A DNA stretch of 64,000 nt from Alteriqipengyuania bathyomarina_B (GCF_038594605.1 NZ_JBCFZM010000003.1:372001-436000), one strand, 5' to 3'; positions 17,905 through 26,692 are shown, counted from the first letter of the stretch. Numbers and translations: made by a program. Notes: a model not told the origin generated them from the letters alone.

Positions 17905-18062
17905 AGCGCGTCGCGCCGCGTTTGGCACCCTGCGTCAAGCAAACGTCGCGGACGGACAAGATGGCGCGCGCCCGCCCGGCCTATCGAAGTGATCGACCAA
18001 GGGGGTCCAATCCCGAGATCGGAGGGGTCCCGCAGGGTCGCTTTATTGCGAAGGAGCCGTTC

Positions 18063-18880
18063 ATGATCTGCGATACGATTACCCGAGAGCGTCTGGCCGC
18101 GGCCGCGCTTTCTTCCGTCGCCACGATTGCCCTGGTGGTCGCATCGGCCGCCCCGGCCAAGGCGGAGCCACGCGCCGCCACCGCCACGCAGCCGCCGGTC
18201 GACGACGGCCTGCCGATGCCCGGCTTCGCGATCGAACCAGGTACGACCGCGCTCGTCATTACCGATCCGCAAAACGACTTCCTCTCGCCCGAAGGCGTCA
18301 CGTGGGGTGTTGTCGGCGAAAGCGTCGCCGCGAACCGTACGGTCGAGAACATCGAGGATCTGTTCCTCGCCGCCGACCGCAGCAAAATGCCGATCTTCAT
18401 CTCGCCGCACTACTATTACGAACACGACCATCGCTGGAAGTTCGAAGGCACGCTCGAAACGCTGATGCATGGCATCGGCATGTTCGATCGCCCGCATGCG
18501 CTTACCCTCGAAGGGTTCGAAGGGTCGGGGGCAGACTGGCTGGAGCGGTACAAGCCCGTGATCGAGAACGGGCGCACCGTCGTGACAGCCCGCACAAGGT
18601 CTACGGCCCCGATAGCAACGATCTCGTCCTGCAACTGCGCAAGGCGGGGATTTCCAAGGTGATCCTGGGCGGCATGTCGTCGAACCTGTGCACCGAATCG
18701 CACATGCGCGCGCTGGTCGAGGCGGGCTTCGAAGTGATGGTCGTGACCGATGCGACTGCGGGCGCGATCACCGAACATTACGACGGCTATGCGGCCTCGC
18801 TCGTCAATTTCCGCATGATCGCGAGCGCGGTCGACAATACCGCAAACACCCTGCGCGCGATCGCCGCGGCATACGAGTAG
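18063..18880 (+). pseudogene. Exported isochorismatase-family cysteine hydrolase, frameshifted
   Basis: Two frames together give one complete protein. The first runs from ATG 18063 (AAGGAGCCGTTC upstream; signal peptide ending AAPAKA) through LVITDPQNDFLSPEGVTWG, which holds the catalytic Asp, and TWGVVGESV. At about 18586 the sense jumps one base: RTVVT continues in the other frame as SPHKVYGPDSNDLVLQLRK, then VILGGMSSNLCTESHMRALVEAGF, where the cysteine nucleophile lies, to TAG at 18880. Loss of one base (GTGAC-AGC expected GTGACNAGC) explains it. Without the repair the catalytic cysteine is lost. A sequencing error is the main alternative. Confidence 0.85.
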
Positions 18881-19030
18881 CGCGCCGCGCGTCACCCGAA
18901 ACCGGCCCGGGCTTCCTACCCCAGCCCGCACCCGGCCCGGCGGCAGCCGACCGCACCTTCCTCCGACCCCCACCAGCGCGGCCGGCTGCCGTCACCCACG
19001 TCCCACCGACATTCTTGAAGGAGACCACTA

Positions 19031-19522
19031 ATGACCAAGATTCTGCTTCCCAATTCGATTCTCGTCGCCGTCCTGCTGGCCGTCGCTCCCGCCGCGCCCG
19101 CGCTCGCCGACGATGAATACAATGTCAGCAAGGGCTATACGCTCGACGGCGTCGGCCTCGGCGTCCACGGCGTTGATCCGGTCGTGCTGAGCACCGCCAA
19201 CGCCGTGGCCGAAGGGGATGCCGCGCACACGGTCGTCCATGACGGCGTCGCCTACTACTTCGCCTCGCCGATCACGGCAGAGCGATTCGAGGCCGATCCC
19301 GATCGCTACCTGCCGCAATACGGCGGGTTCTGCGCCTATGCCATCGCGCTGGGCCGCAAGCTCGATGGCGACCCGCGCTTCGCCGACATCGTCGACGGCA
19401 AGCTCTACCTCTTCGTCAACGCCGCGGCGTTCGAGAAGTATCTCGCCGACAAGGAAAACACGCTGCGCACCGCCGACAAGAAGTGGGGCACCATCAAGCA
19501 CGTCCCGGTCGAAGACCTGTAA
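19031..19522 (+). CDS. Exported YHS-domain protein
   Basis: A 163-residue periplasmic protein: signal peptide MTKILLPNSILVAVLLAVAPAAPALA, then GYTLDGVGLGVHGVDPVVL and AHTVVHDGVAYYFASPITAERFEADPDRYLPQYGGFCAYAIALG. This is the YHS pattern (Y-F-x-S...F..DP..Y.P.YGG.C). Such domains are often linked to metal handling or to redox enzymes; no metal can be assigned here. AAGGAGACCACTA precedes the ATG. It follows the broken isochorismatase-like gene and precedes an NTF2-like gene on the same strand. Confidence 0.85.
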   Translation: MTKILLPNSILVAVLLAVAPAAPALADDEYNVSKGYTLDGVGLGVHGVDPVVLSTANAVAEGDAAHTVVHDGVAYYFASPITAERFEADPDRYLPQYGGFCAYAIALGRKLDGDPRFADIVDGKLYLFVNAAAFEKYLADKENTLRTADKKWGTIKHVPVEDL

Positions 19523-19595
19523 CCCCCGCAACCTCGAGTGGCGGCGGGGTCTGTCGGGCCTGCCGCCGCTCCCATCCATCTTTCGGAGACACGAG

Positions 19596-20063
19596 ATGAT
19601 CGAGCGTCCGCCGCTGCCGCCCTTCACATTCGAGACCGCCACGCAAAAGGTGCGACTTGCCGAAGATGGCTGGAACAGCCGCGATCCCGACAAGGTTTCG
19701 CTGGCCTATTCACCCGACACGCGCTGGCGCAACCGAGTCGAATTTCCGGTCGGGCGCGAAGAAGTGCGCGAATTCCTCGCCCGCAAATGGGCCCGCGAAC
19801 ACGACTACCGCCTGGTGAAGGAGCTGTGGGCGTTCGACGGTGTGCGGATCGCAGTGCGCTACGCCTACGAATATCGCGACGATGTCCATCAGTGGTTTCG
19901 GGCCTATGGCAACGAGAACTGGGAATTCGACAGCCATGGTCTGATGACCGCGCGCCACGCCAGCATCAACGAGCTGACGATAACCCCGGAACAAAGAAAG
20001 CTGCGCTGGCCGCTCGGCAGCCGTCCGAAGGATCATCCGGGCCTTTCGGATCTGGGGCTGTGA
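19596..20063 (+). CDS. Nuclear transport factor 2 (SnoaL/DUF1348)-like protein
   Basis: A 155-residue cytoplasmic protein with the DUF1348 pattern: KVRLAEDGWNSRDPDKVSLAYSPDTRWRNR, GREEVREFLARKWAREHDYRLVKELWAF and WFRAYGNENWEFD. These NTF2-fold proteins form a cone-shaped pocket; the biochemical role is generally unknown. It starts at 19596 after TTTCGGAGAC. Probably co-transcribed with the YHS gene 73 bases upstream. Confidence 0.88.
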   Translation: MIERPPLPPFTFETATQKVRLAEDGWNSRDPDKVSLAYSPDTRWRNRVEFPVGREEVREFLARKWAREHDYRLVKELWAFDGVRIAVRYAYEYRDDVHQWFRAYGNENWEFDSHGLMTARHASINELTITPEQRKLRWPLGSRPKDHPGLSDLGL

Positions 20064-20240
20064 GTTATACCTTGCTGAGTATTTCACCACCAGAATCAGC
20101 ACTGGTGATCCGTGGGCCGTTTCGTCGACTGTAGGTTCACGGTCATGTCACGACGAATCCGTAGAACATACGTTGACCAGTCGCGGGCAATCGTGGCAAT
20201 CGGCGAGCGCATCATGAAGGCGGGTGCAAACCGACGTGTA

Positions 20241-20256
20241 AACCGTTCGCACGGTT
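20241..20256. promoter_or_regulatory. Perfect inverted repeat upstream of tRNA-Gly
   Basis: AACCGT-TCGC-ACGGTT is a perfect 6-bp inverted repeat with a 4-base spacer, 31 bases before the tRNA. A TATATC sequence (20271-20276) just upstream of the tRNA could be a -10 element. The role of the hairpin is unknown. Confidence 0.35.
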
Positions 20257-20286
20257 GCTTCGGTTCCCGTTATATCACAATGCCTT

Positions 20287-20360
20287 GCGGGTGTAGCTCA
20301 ATGGTAGAGCAGCAGCTTCCCAAGCTGACGACGAGGGTTCGATTCCCTTCACCCGCTCCA
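20287..20360 (+). tRNA. tRNA-Gly (anticodon CCC)
   Basis: The 74 bases fold as a cloverleaf. The acceptor arms are GCGGGTG/CACCCGC, the D arm is GCTC-AATGGTA-GAGC, the anticodon stem is GCAGC with loop TTCCCAA giving anticodon CCC, and the T arm is GAGGG-TTCGATT-CCCTT. CCA is encoded. The top base pair of the anticodon stem is a G-A mismatch; otherwise the fold is regular. Confidence 0.97.
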
Positions 20361-20380
20361 CAATCCCGACCGCAGCGCAG

Positions 20381-20402
20381 AAAGCCCGAGCCGATGCTCG
20401 GC
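20381..20402 (-). terminator. Short hairpin between tRNA and CHAT gene, possible terminator
   Basis: CCGAGC-CGAT-GCTCGG forms a 6-bp stem between two convergent units. Read on the minus strand it is followed by GGCTTTCTG, a weak T run, so it may end the CHAT operon. The T tract is short and confidence is low. Confidence 0.35.
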
Positions 20403-20410
20403 CCGCCCAC

Positions 20411-23380
20411 CTATCCCGTGATCAGGACAAAGGGGGCCCACGCAAAGGGGCTGTCGGCGCCTACGATGCCGCTTTCCTTGCGCAGTTTGCGGATCGCATC
20501 GCGCAGGGCTTCGGTCTTGCTCATGCCGGTGCGGTAATTGAGCACGGTCTGCGAACTGACGTAAGCAGCGACGTCGTCGCGCACCTTCCAGTGCGAGACG
20601 AGCAGGTCCTTTGCGCCTGCCTGCCGGAATGCCTGGGCGAGGCCCGAGAATGCCGGGAGCCCGCCTTGCATGCCCGCCGCGCTGTCGCAGGACGACAGGA
20701 TGACCCATTGCGCCCGCATATCGAGCTGCGCGATCTCGCTGGCGGTCAGCACACCATCATCCTTCGCGGCCTCGCCTGGCGAAAGGACCAGCGCAGGCTC
20801 CGCTATTCCTTCGATCTCACCGGCGACGATGCCGTGGGTGGCGAGTACGACGATGTCCGCAAGGCGCGTTTCGGACTGCCGCATCGCCTGCTCGTTCGCC
20901 TCGGCCCCGATGAAAAGACGCTGGCTGCGCCACGGCACCGACGCGGCGATCGACCTGACCTCTTCGTCGGTGCCCGGCAGGGGGAGCAGGCCGGCAAGCG
21001 CGCTTACGTCGATTCCGCTTCGCGCGAAATAATCGGCGATCTGTGAAGGCGCTCCGGTAGGCGAAACCGCTCCGCTAGCCGGGCTGGAGAAAGGGGAGGG
21101 CGCCGCGAAGGCGACCAGATCCAGGGGGTCGTCACTGCCGTTGGCTTCCTCATGCTCCCACCCCGAAAGGTCGGACAGGTAGCTTAGCGAAAAGCGGTCG
21201 AGCAGCCAGCGCTGTTCGCCCGCGCCGCCCCATCCCTGCAGCAGCGAGAAGGGCAGCGAGGCGAGCGGCCCGTTGGCGTAGATCCTGAGCGATTGCGTCT
21301 CGGCCAGATCGGCCATGATCTCGGCGGGAAACAGCGCCTCGCCGAGCTTGAGCGAGGAATCCGTGTCGAACGATTCCACGCGCACGCTGCTGCCGAGCGC
21401 ATTGGCGAGGGCGACCACATCGTGCCGGGTTGCGGACAGCTGGATGGCCCGCGCGCCGTCGGGTGTGACGAGCAGGGCGTAGGTGCCGTAATAGATGGGG
21501 GTGACCGCCAGCACGGCTTCGTCGTCGCCCAGCAGGGATTGCAGCTGCGTGATAGAAGGTTCGGGCGTCAGCCGGGCCGCCGCCCATTGCGGGAAGCGTT
21601 GTTGCAGCGCCTGCTCGATCGCTTCGCTGGCCGACTTCGCCTGTCCGAACTCCTGCCGCTGCGCCTTCGCGTCCTCGCCTTGCGCAAGTGCGAGCAACAG
21701 CGCGCTGTCGGCGCGATCGAGCCGCTGGCTGGCCTCTTCCAGATCGCGCAGCGCGGCGGCGAGATCGGGGTTGTCCGCCTGCAACTGTGCCGCCCTGCGG
21801 CTCGTCACGCGGGTCAGATTGGCTTCGCTGACGAGCGCCATGGCGGAGAGCATAAGGTCGGCATCGTTCTGTTGCGCGGCAATTTCCATCACCAGGTCGA
21901 TTGCCGCCAGATGCCGCACCGGAAGCGCTGCGCCTTCGCCCAGGGTCACGAACCGCCGGGTTGCCGAGATAACGTTGCGAGCGGCTGGAATGCGCATGTC
22001 CGTCGCAGTCGCCTGCTCCGGCGGCTGCGCGTAAGCGCGCAGCAGCGTGGCGAGCGCGAGTTCGAAGGTGTCGGTGGTATCGCTGGCGCGTACCGCGTTC
22101 TCGAACTGGCGCGCAACGGTGAGCGCACCATCCCGATCGCCAACCAGAATTCGGGCATGCACGAGATCGGGAGCGATCCGCCCCAGTGCCTCGACATCCC
22201 CGGTATCCTCGCCAAGCCGGTTGCGTCCTTCCGCGAGCAGGCGGACGGCCTCGGCAGGGTCGCCCAGCGCAAGCGAGGCCTGCCCGTTATAGGCGAGCGC
22301 GAGGATCGGAAATGCGCTGGCCGGCCCCTGATAGCGCGCCATGATCGTCTCGGCCTCGGTAAACAGAGGCTGGGCCTCCTCGTACTGCTGCCTTTCGAGC
22401 AGGAGGGTGGCGAGATTGTGGATGCCGTATCCGAAGACGAGCGTGTCGGCCCCCTCGTGCTCGCGCTTGAGTTCGAGCGCGCGGGTCAGGAATTGCGACC
22501 CCTCGATAGGCCTGCCCGAATTGGCGAGGATGATGCCCAGCATCTCAAACGCCCGTGCATAGCTGGGGTGCGAGGGATCGACATGCGCGCTCGCCCGGTC
22601 GACCGCCGTGCGCGCAAAGCCCTCCGCCTCCTCCATCCGCCCGGCACGGCGCAGCGTCTGGGCATAACTGTAATAGCCCGAGACGGTGTCGGGGTGATTG
22701 GGTCCGAGAGCCCCTTCGCGGCTGTCGAGGCTGGCCTTTTGGTAATCCAGTGCCTCCTGCGTCTGCCCCAGCCGCAGGGCGGTTTGCGAGAGCGTGAATT
22801 CGAGGTTGGATTTCGCTATCGAGAAACTCTCGTCCTGTCCCTCTGGGTCGAGGCGGAGAAAGTAGGCATAGGTTTCCTCCACCATGGCAAAAGCGCGCTC
22901 CGTCTCGCCCTTATGGGTCAGCAGCAGCCCGATCAGCGCAGCGCCTTCTGCCATTTTGGCAGGGTAGGCTTCAAGATAGGGCAGGGCGCCCGCGACCCCA
23001 TCCTCAGCTTCGACGAGCGCCGCGTCGATTTCGCCTTGCCGATAGAGATGAGAGGCAATGGCGATCTTGGTGATGTGGGCCAGCGGGTGGACCGCTCCAT
23101 CGGCCAGCAGCGTGCGCTGCGCCGCTTCCTGCAGGGCCTGCCAGGCGGCAACGGTCTGCGCCTTGCCCTCGGCATCCTGCGGCCCGTTTGCCTGGAGGTC
23201 TATGGCGCGGTCTTCCAGCGCTTGCAGGTGCGCATATTGCGGCAGATCGGTCGAATAGGGGTTGCGCGTTTCTTGCGCGAGCAGAGGCGCAGCCGGGGCC
23301 AGTGCGAGCAAGCCCGCCGAAGCGAGGATGGTGCCTTTCTTCGAAAGCCCCCTAATCGAAAACGATGTGATAGCGTGCAT
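20411..23380 (-). CDS. Exported TPR-CHAT (caspase-like) protein
   Basis: A 989-residue protein. An N-terminal signal peptide (about residues 18-35, LASAGLLALAPAAPLLAQ) suggests periplasmic or surface location. Residues about 40-480 are TPR-like helical repeats (for example KSNLEFTLSQTALRLGQTQEALDYQ and ALGPNHPDTVSGYYSYAQTLRRAGR). The C-terminal third is a CHAT domain, the caspase/separase-like peptidase fold. The probable catalytic histidine is in VVLATHGIV and the cysteine in VILSSCDSAAG, followed by FSGLAQAFRQAGAKDLLVSHWKV. Its start overlaps the upstream lipoprotein gene by 29 bases, which itself abuts a kinase gene, so it is the last gene of a two-component operon. Substrate unknown. Confidence 0.9.
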   Translation of the reverse strand: MHAITSFSIRGLSKKGTILASAGLLALAPAAPLLAQETRNPYSTDLPQYAHLQALEDRAIDLQANGPQDAEGKAQTVAAWQALQEAAQRTLLADGAVHPLAHITKIAIASHLYRQGEIDAALVEAEDGVAGALPYLEAYPAKMAEGAALIGLLLTHKGETERAFAMVEETYAYFLRLDPEGQDESFSIAKSNLEFTLSQTALRLGQTQEALDYQKASLDSREGALGPNHPDTVSGYYSYAQTLRRAGRMEEAEGFARTAVDRASAHVDPSHPSYARAFEMLGIILANSGRPIEGSQFLTRALELKREHEGADTLVFGYGIHNLATLLLERQQYEEAQPLFTEAETIMARYQGPASAFPILALAYNGQASLALGDPAEAVRLLAEGRNRLGEDTGDVEALGRIAPDLVHARILVGDRDGALTVARQFENAVRASDTTDTFELALATLLRAYAQPPEQATATDMRIPAARNVISATRRFVTLGEGAALPVRHLAAIDLVMEIAAQQNDADLMLSAMALVSEANLTRVTSRRAAQLQADNPDLAAALRDLEEASQRLDRADSALLLALAQGEDAKAQRQEFGQAKSASEAIEQALQQRFPQWAAARLTPEPSITQLQSLLGDDEAVLAVTPIYYGTYALLVTPDGARAIQLSATRHDVVALANALGSSVRVESFDTDSSLKLGEALFPAEIMADLAETQSLRIYANGPLASLPFSLLQGWGGAGEQRWLLDRFSLSYLSDLSGWEHEEANGSDDPLDLVAFAAPSPFSSPASGAVSPTGAPSQIADYFARSGIDVSALAGLLPLPGTDEEVRSIAASVPWRSQRLFIGAEANEQAMRQSETRLADIVVLATHGIVAGEIEGIAEPALVLSPGEAAKDDGVLTASEIAQLDMRAQWVILSSCDSAAGMQGGLPAFSGLAQAFRQAGAKDLLVSHWKVRDDVAAYVSSQTVLNYRTGMSKTEALRDAIRKLRKESGIVGADSPFAWAPFVLITG

Positions 23381-23966
23381 CCCGTTTCCCCGAATTGCGC
23401 AATTCTATGCGGTATCGCTGCGTGTAGGTCGGTACGAAGCGGCATTCGCGCGCATGGGCGGGCGATTGCTCGCACACGGTCTTTCCGTCCGCTCTGGCGA
23501 TGCGCAGATGCACGCCCTCTCGCGGCGCGGTGCCGGCAGCGATGCTGACCGATTTGCCACCCATTAGAAGCTGCTCGGTGTGGACAAGCGCACCGGGCGC
23601 AAGCGTACCGCTGAGGTAGGCCGGGCCGAGCACCCGTCCGCGAAGGGCGCGGGTCTCTTTCGGCGCGCTGGCGCGCCATTCCTGCAGTGCATCTTTGCCG
23701 GACGCATCGGACGGTGTTGCTCCTGCGAGATCGATCGACCGGAGCCGCTGGGCGAGGGTCTCGGAATCGCCCCGCTCGAATGCGGCATCCGCTTCGGAAA
23801 GGTCGTTGGCCAGCCGCTCGGTCGAGGTCATGGCGACGCTCGCCACCGCAGCGGAAAGCGCCGCCCCATGCTCATCGGGTGCGGTGCAGCCTGTCGTCGT
23901 TGCCAGCGAGACGACCACCGCCAATGTTGCGAAACGCGTGCCGGGATGTTGGCCAGACAGATCCAT
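23352..23966 (-). CDS. Lipoprotein partner of the CHAT protein
   Basis: A 204-residue predicted lipoprotein: MDLSGQHPGTRFATLAVVVSLATTTGC, lipobox TTGC. The first half is helical (ERLANDLSEADAAFERGDSETLAQRL). The second half looks like a beta-sandwich: HLRIARADGKTVCEQSPAHARECRF, then PTYTQRYRIELRNSG and a final YHIVFD. That end resembles PPC-like secreted domains, but I cannot confirm it. It overlaps the kinase stop by one base and the CHAT start by 29, so the three are translationally coupled. A likely anchor or activity partner of the CHAT protein, by context only. Confidence 0.75.
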   Translation of the reverse strand: MDLSGQHPGTRFATLAVVVSLATTTGCTAPDEHGAALSAAVASVAMTSTERLANDLSEADAAFERGDSETLAQRLRSIDLAGATPSDASGKDALQEWRASAPKETRALRGRVLGPAYLSGTLAPGALVHTEQLLMGGKSVSIAAGTAPREGVHLRIARADGKTVCEQSPAHARECRFVPTYTQRYRIELRNSGKRDARYHIVFD

Positions 23967-25270
23967 CAGTCGCCTCGAAGCTCCTCGCCTGCCGCGAGGA
24001 CGAACTTCGCGCCCCCGTCGCTCTTTGCGAGGTCGAGCGACAGGCCATGACGGCCGGCAATGGCGCGCGCCAGCGCCAATCCCATGCCGCTGCCCTGGAT
24101 ATCGGGACCGGCGGTCTTGCACCGATAGAAGCGTTCGAAGACCTTCTCTCGCTCTGCTGCAGGGATCCCCGGCCCGTCGTCTTCGACGCTCAGCCTCGGG
24201 CCAGGCTCAAGCGATACTCGGATCGCGCCGCCGGGGCGATTATACTTGAAGGCATTGTCGAGCAGATTGGTGACGACCCGCCCCAATTGTGCCTCATCCC
24301 CCTGCACCATCACCCCCTCCCCGACAGTCCAGTCGAAACGATAACCCGCTTCCTCCGCGCTGTCCTGATACAATTCGCAAATCTGCCTCACCGTCGCACT
24401 GAAGTCGACCGGTTTCGTGCCGCGCGGATCGCCGGCATGCGCTTTGCTTGAGGCGATATCGAGGAGGGCTTCGAGCGTGGCGACCAGCCGCTTGATATCG
24501 GCGCGCGCCTCCGTAAGGCTCGCCCGCGATTGGGCGTCGGGATGCTGAGCGATTGCCTTCACGAGACGGCTGTCGAGATGCATCAGCGGGGTGCGGATTT
24601 CGTGCGCGATCTGCTCCGAGGTTTCGCGATAGGCGAGCATCAACTGCCGCGCCTGCCGCACAGCGCGGGCGGCCTGGCTGGCGATCTGGTCGATCTCGTC
24701 GGGTCTGTCGGGCGCGACGAGGCGTTCCAGCTCGGGCTCGTCGTGGCGGCGGAAGGCGTCGCGCACCCGGCTGACCCGGCCGCGAATGCGCGCACTGGCC
24801 AGTTGCGCGAACAGCGCGGTGCAGCCGACGAACACCGCCCCGCCCAGCAGAAAAACCAGCCCGACCCGGGTCAGCAGGAAGGCACGGTCGGGCGGCTCGC
24901 GTGCGACCAGCAGGCGCAGGTCTTCGGAGATCAGCGTGGCGCGGGCATAGGCCCGGGTGCGCTCGCCGATTTCGACCGTGCCGCTTTCCGAGATTTGCGG
25001 ATCGAGAGCGGGCCACTGCGCCAGATCGCCTGCGATCCGGTTTCCTGCCCGGTCTGCCAGCAGGTAATGCGCCCGCGCGCCATCGGTCGGGATCATCGCC
25101 AGCCGGTCGGCGATGCGGCGTTCGAGTTCGTCCTGTCCGCCGCTGGCATAGATATCGACCAACCCCGCCAGATCGACATCCACGCTATCGCGCGTCGAGG
25201 CGGCGAAGGTCTCGCGGATCGTCTGGTCCGTCATTAACCACAGCCCCGCCAGCAACACTGCCGACAGCAC
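23966..25270 (-). CDS. Two-component sensor histidine kinase
   Basis: A membrane kinase of at least 434 residues. Two spans (residues 1-13 and about 130-160) enclose a periplasmic sensor region. A HAMP-like linker follows. The phosphoacceptor box is EQIAHEIRTPLMHLDSRL, then the N box NLLDNAFKYNRPGG, G1 VEDDGPGIPA, F box EKVFERFYR and G2 GSGMGLALARAIAGRHGL. The first usable start is GTG 25270, but the preceding in-frame codons read RSIFTRVVLLSA, as expected of a true N-terminus, and contain no ATG, GTG or TTG. An ATA at 25316-25318 sits at the expected start, so the start is unresolved. Confidence 0.92.
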   Translation of the reverse strand: MLSAVLLAGLWLMTDQTIRETFAASTRDSVDVDLAGLVDIYASGGQDELERRIADRLAMIPTDGARAHYLLADRAGNRIAGDLAQWPALDPQISESGTVEIGERTRAYARATLISEDLRLLVAREPPDRAFLLTRVGLVFLLGGAVFVGCTALFAQLASARIRGRVSRVRDAFRRHDEPELERLVAPDRPDEIDQIASQAARAVRQARQLMLAYRETSEQIAHEIRTPLMHLDSRLVKAIAQHPDAQSRASLTEARADIKRLVATLEALLDIASSKAHAGDPRGTKPVDFSATVRQICELYQDSAEEAGYRFDWTVGEGVMVQGDEAQLGRVVTNLLDNAFKYNRPGGAIRVSLEPGPRLSVEDDGPGIPAAEREKVFERFYRCKTAGPDIQGSGMGLALARAIAGRHGLSLDLAKSDGGAKFVLAAGEELRGD

Positions 25271-25314
25271 TGCCGAGAGCAGGACGACGCGCGTGAAGAT
25301 GGAGCGGGGGGCGA

Positions 25315-25998
25315 TTATTGGCCGCGCCCCTGCAGCAGGCGATATCCGGTGCCCCAGACGGTTTCCAGCGCGGGGCTGTCGAACCCTTCCTCAAGCTTGC
25401 GCCGCAGCCTGCCGATATTCACGTCGACGACATTGGTCTGCGGGTCGAAGGACATGTTCCACACATCGCGCAGCAGCATGTCGCGGGTGACGACCTCCCC
25501 TGCGTTTTCCATGAAGTATCGGAACAGCTCGAACTCGCGCGGGCTCAGCGCAATGTGCCGGTTGTCGCGAAAGGCGGTGCGCGCCTTCACGTGGCACTCG
25601 AAAGCGCCGAACAGGATCACCGCGCTGTGTTCGCGCCCCGACGCGCGCCGGTGCAGCGCGCGGACCCGCGCGACCAGTTCGATCGCTTCGAAGGGTTTGG
25701 CGAGATAGTCGTCGGCGCCCGCTTCCAACCCCTCGGCGCGGTCGCTCGTGCGGCCGAGCGCGCTCAGCATCAGGATCGGCGTGCTAACCCCGCCGCTGCG
25801 CAGGCGCTTGATGAGATCGAGCCCGTCGGCATCGCCCAGCATCCGGTCCATGATGATGACATCGAAGGATTCCAGCCCGGCGCGCTTCAACCCGTCGGCG
25901 CCGTTTGTCTCGACCGCGACGGTGTCGCCTTCCTGCCGGGCGATCGTCGTCAACTCTTCGGCCGCGCGCGCGTCGTCCTCGACATAGAGTATCTTCAT
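25315..25998 (-). CDS. OmpR-family response regulator
   Basis: A 227-residue regulator: receiver domain MKILYVEDDARAAEEL, phosphorylation Asp in FDVIIMDRMLGDADGL, conserved Thr/Ser position MLSALG, Lys in LAKPFEAIEL. The winged-helix DNA-binding domain ends with NVVDVNIGRLRRKLEEG and ETVWGTGYRLL. It is the first gene of the operon with the kinase, lipoprotein and CHAT protein. It would therefore regulate that unit and perhaps the divergent Sel1-like cluster across the 340-base gap. Start at 25998 gives the canonical receiver N-terminus. Confidence 0.95.
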   Translation of the reverse strand: MKILYVEDDARAAEELTTIARQEGDTVAVETNGADGLKRAGLESFDVIIMDRMLGDADGLDLIKRLRSGGVSTPILMLSALGRTSDRAEGLEAGADDYLAKPFEAIELVARVRALHRRASGREHSAVILFGAFECHVKARTAFRDNRHIALSPREFELFRYFMENAGEVVTRDMLLRDVWNMSFDPQTNVVDVNIGRLRRKLEEGFDSPALETVWGTGYRLLQGRGQ

Positions 25999-26081
25999 CG
26001 CGTCATCTCGCCCTGTCCCCTCGATGTCATGCCCCATTGCCAGAATCGCCTGTTTGCCACCGAGTTCAAGGAAGAAAAGCG

Positions 26082-26180
26082 CGCAACCCGAGAGCGGACC
26101 TCTCCCTTGCGGGGGAGAGGGCCGAAGGTGCAGCGCAAACGCCGTCAGGTTGCAGGGAGATGCTAGCAAGCGCGGTCCGC
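26082..26180. repeat. Palindromic intergenic repeat (GGGGAGAGGG family)
   Basis: CCTCTCCCTTGCGGGGGAGAGGG forms a strong hairpin, followed by GTTGCAGGGAGATGCTAGCAAGC. The latter resembles the CTGCAACTAGCAAGC module at 841-862. It lies in the divergent gap between the response regulator and the exported-protein cluster and is likely a member of the same dispersed family. Confidence 0.6.
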
Positions 26181-26189
26181 AATTTCCCG

Positions 26190-26263
26190 TGACAAGTGCT
26201 GTTAGGGGGCAAGACGGCAATGGCCGCCGCGGCACGGCCCGCGAAGCCTAACGGCACTTGTCA
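26190..26263. promoter_or_regulatory. Long 17-bp inverted repeat in divergent promoter region
   Basis: TGACAAGTGCTGTTAGG (26190-26206) and CCTAACGGCACTTGTCA (26247-26263) are inverted copies with one mismatch and a 40-base spacer. The right arm ends 78 bases before the start at 26342. It could be a pair of regulator sites or a cruciform. The binding protein is unknown; the divergent response regulator is a candidate. Confidence 0.6.
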
Positions 26264-26341
26264 TCTTCCTATCAGCAAACGTTCGTACCCGGCCTGTCGA
26301 GCGCGGCGTAAACCCTGCCTGTCGGTTTCGGGAGGGCTCAG

Positions 26342-26692
26342 ATGCGGTTGAAATGCTTCCTCACCATCGCTTGCCTTGCAGCTGCCGCCGCGGCGGCGGC
26401 TCCTGCCGGTGCAAGGGAGCCTTCGGCCAGAAAGGTCGCGAAGATGATGGCCGATTGCGCCTATGTGGTGAACGTCGCTGAAGCGAACGGCGTCCGGCTG
26501 AGCCACACCTCGGACGACTGGGGCCAGTGGCTGAGCAGATATGCCGAAGCGAACGGCTTCGACGCCGAACGGCAGGTCGAGACGGCCAAGGCCAAGTATC
26601 GCAAGCGCAGCCGGGTGCTGGGTGCGGACAAGGCGCTGTCCGACATGATCGCCAATGCGCGCAAATGCGACCAGCAGCTCGAGGCTATCTGA
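26342..26692 (+). CDS. Small exported helical protein
   Basis: A 116-residue hypothetical protein with signal peptide MRLKCFLTIACLAAAAAAAAPAGA. The mature part is helical and charged, with two cysteines (CAYVVNVAEANGVRL and ARKCDQQLEAI) placed to form a disulfide. GGGAGGGCTCAG precedes the ATG. It overlaps the next gene by one base (TGATG), so it heads the exported-protein operon. It loosely resembles the secreted protein at 34219-34578 in length and cysteine placement. Function unknown. Confidence 0.75.
   Translation: MRLKCFLTIACLAAAAAAAAPAGAREPSARKVAKMMADCAYVVNVAEANGVRLSHTSDDWGQWLSRYAEANGFDAERQVETAKAKYRKRSRVLGADKALSDMIANARKCDQQLEAI

Noticed and set aside
21293..23548. 751-codon plus-strand open frame opposite the CHAT gene
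   Set aside because: Arg/Gly/Leu-rich with no motif; the minus strand carries TPR repeats and a CHAT active site.
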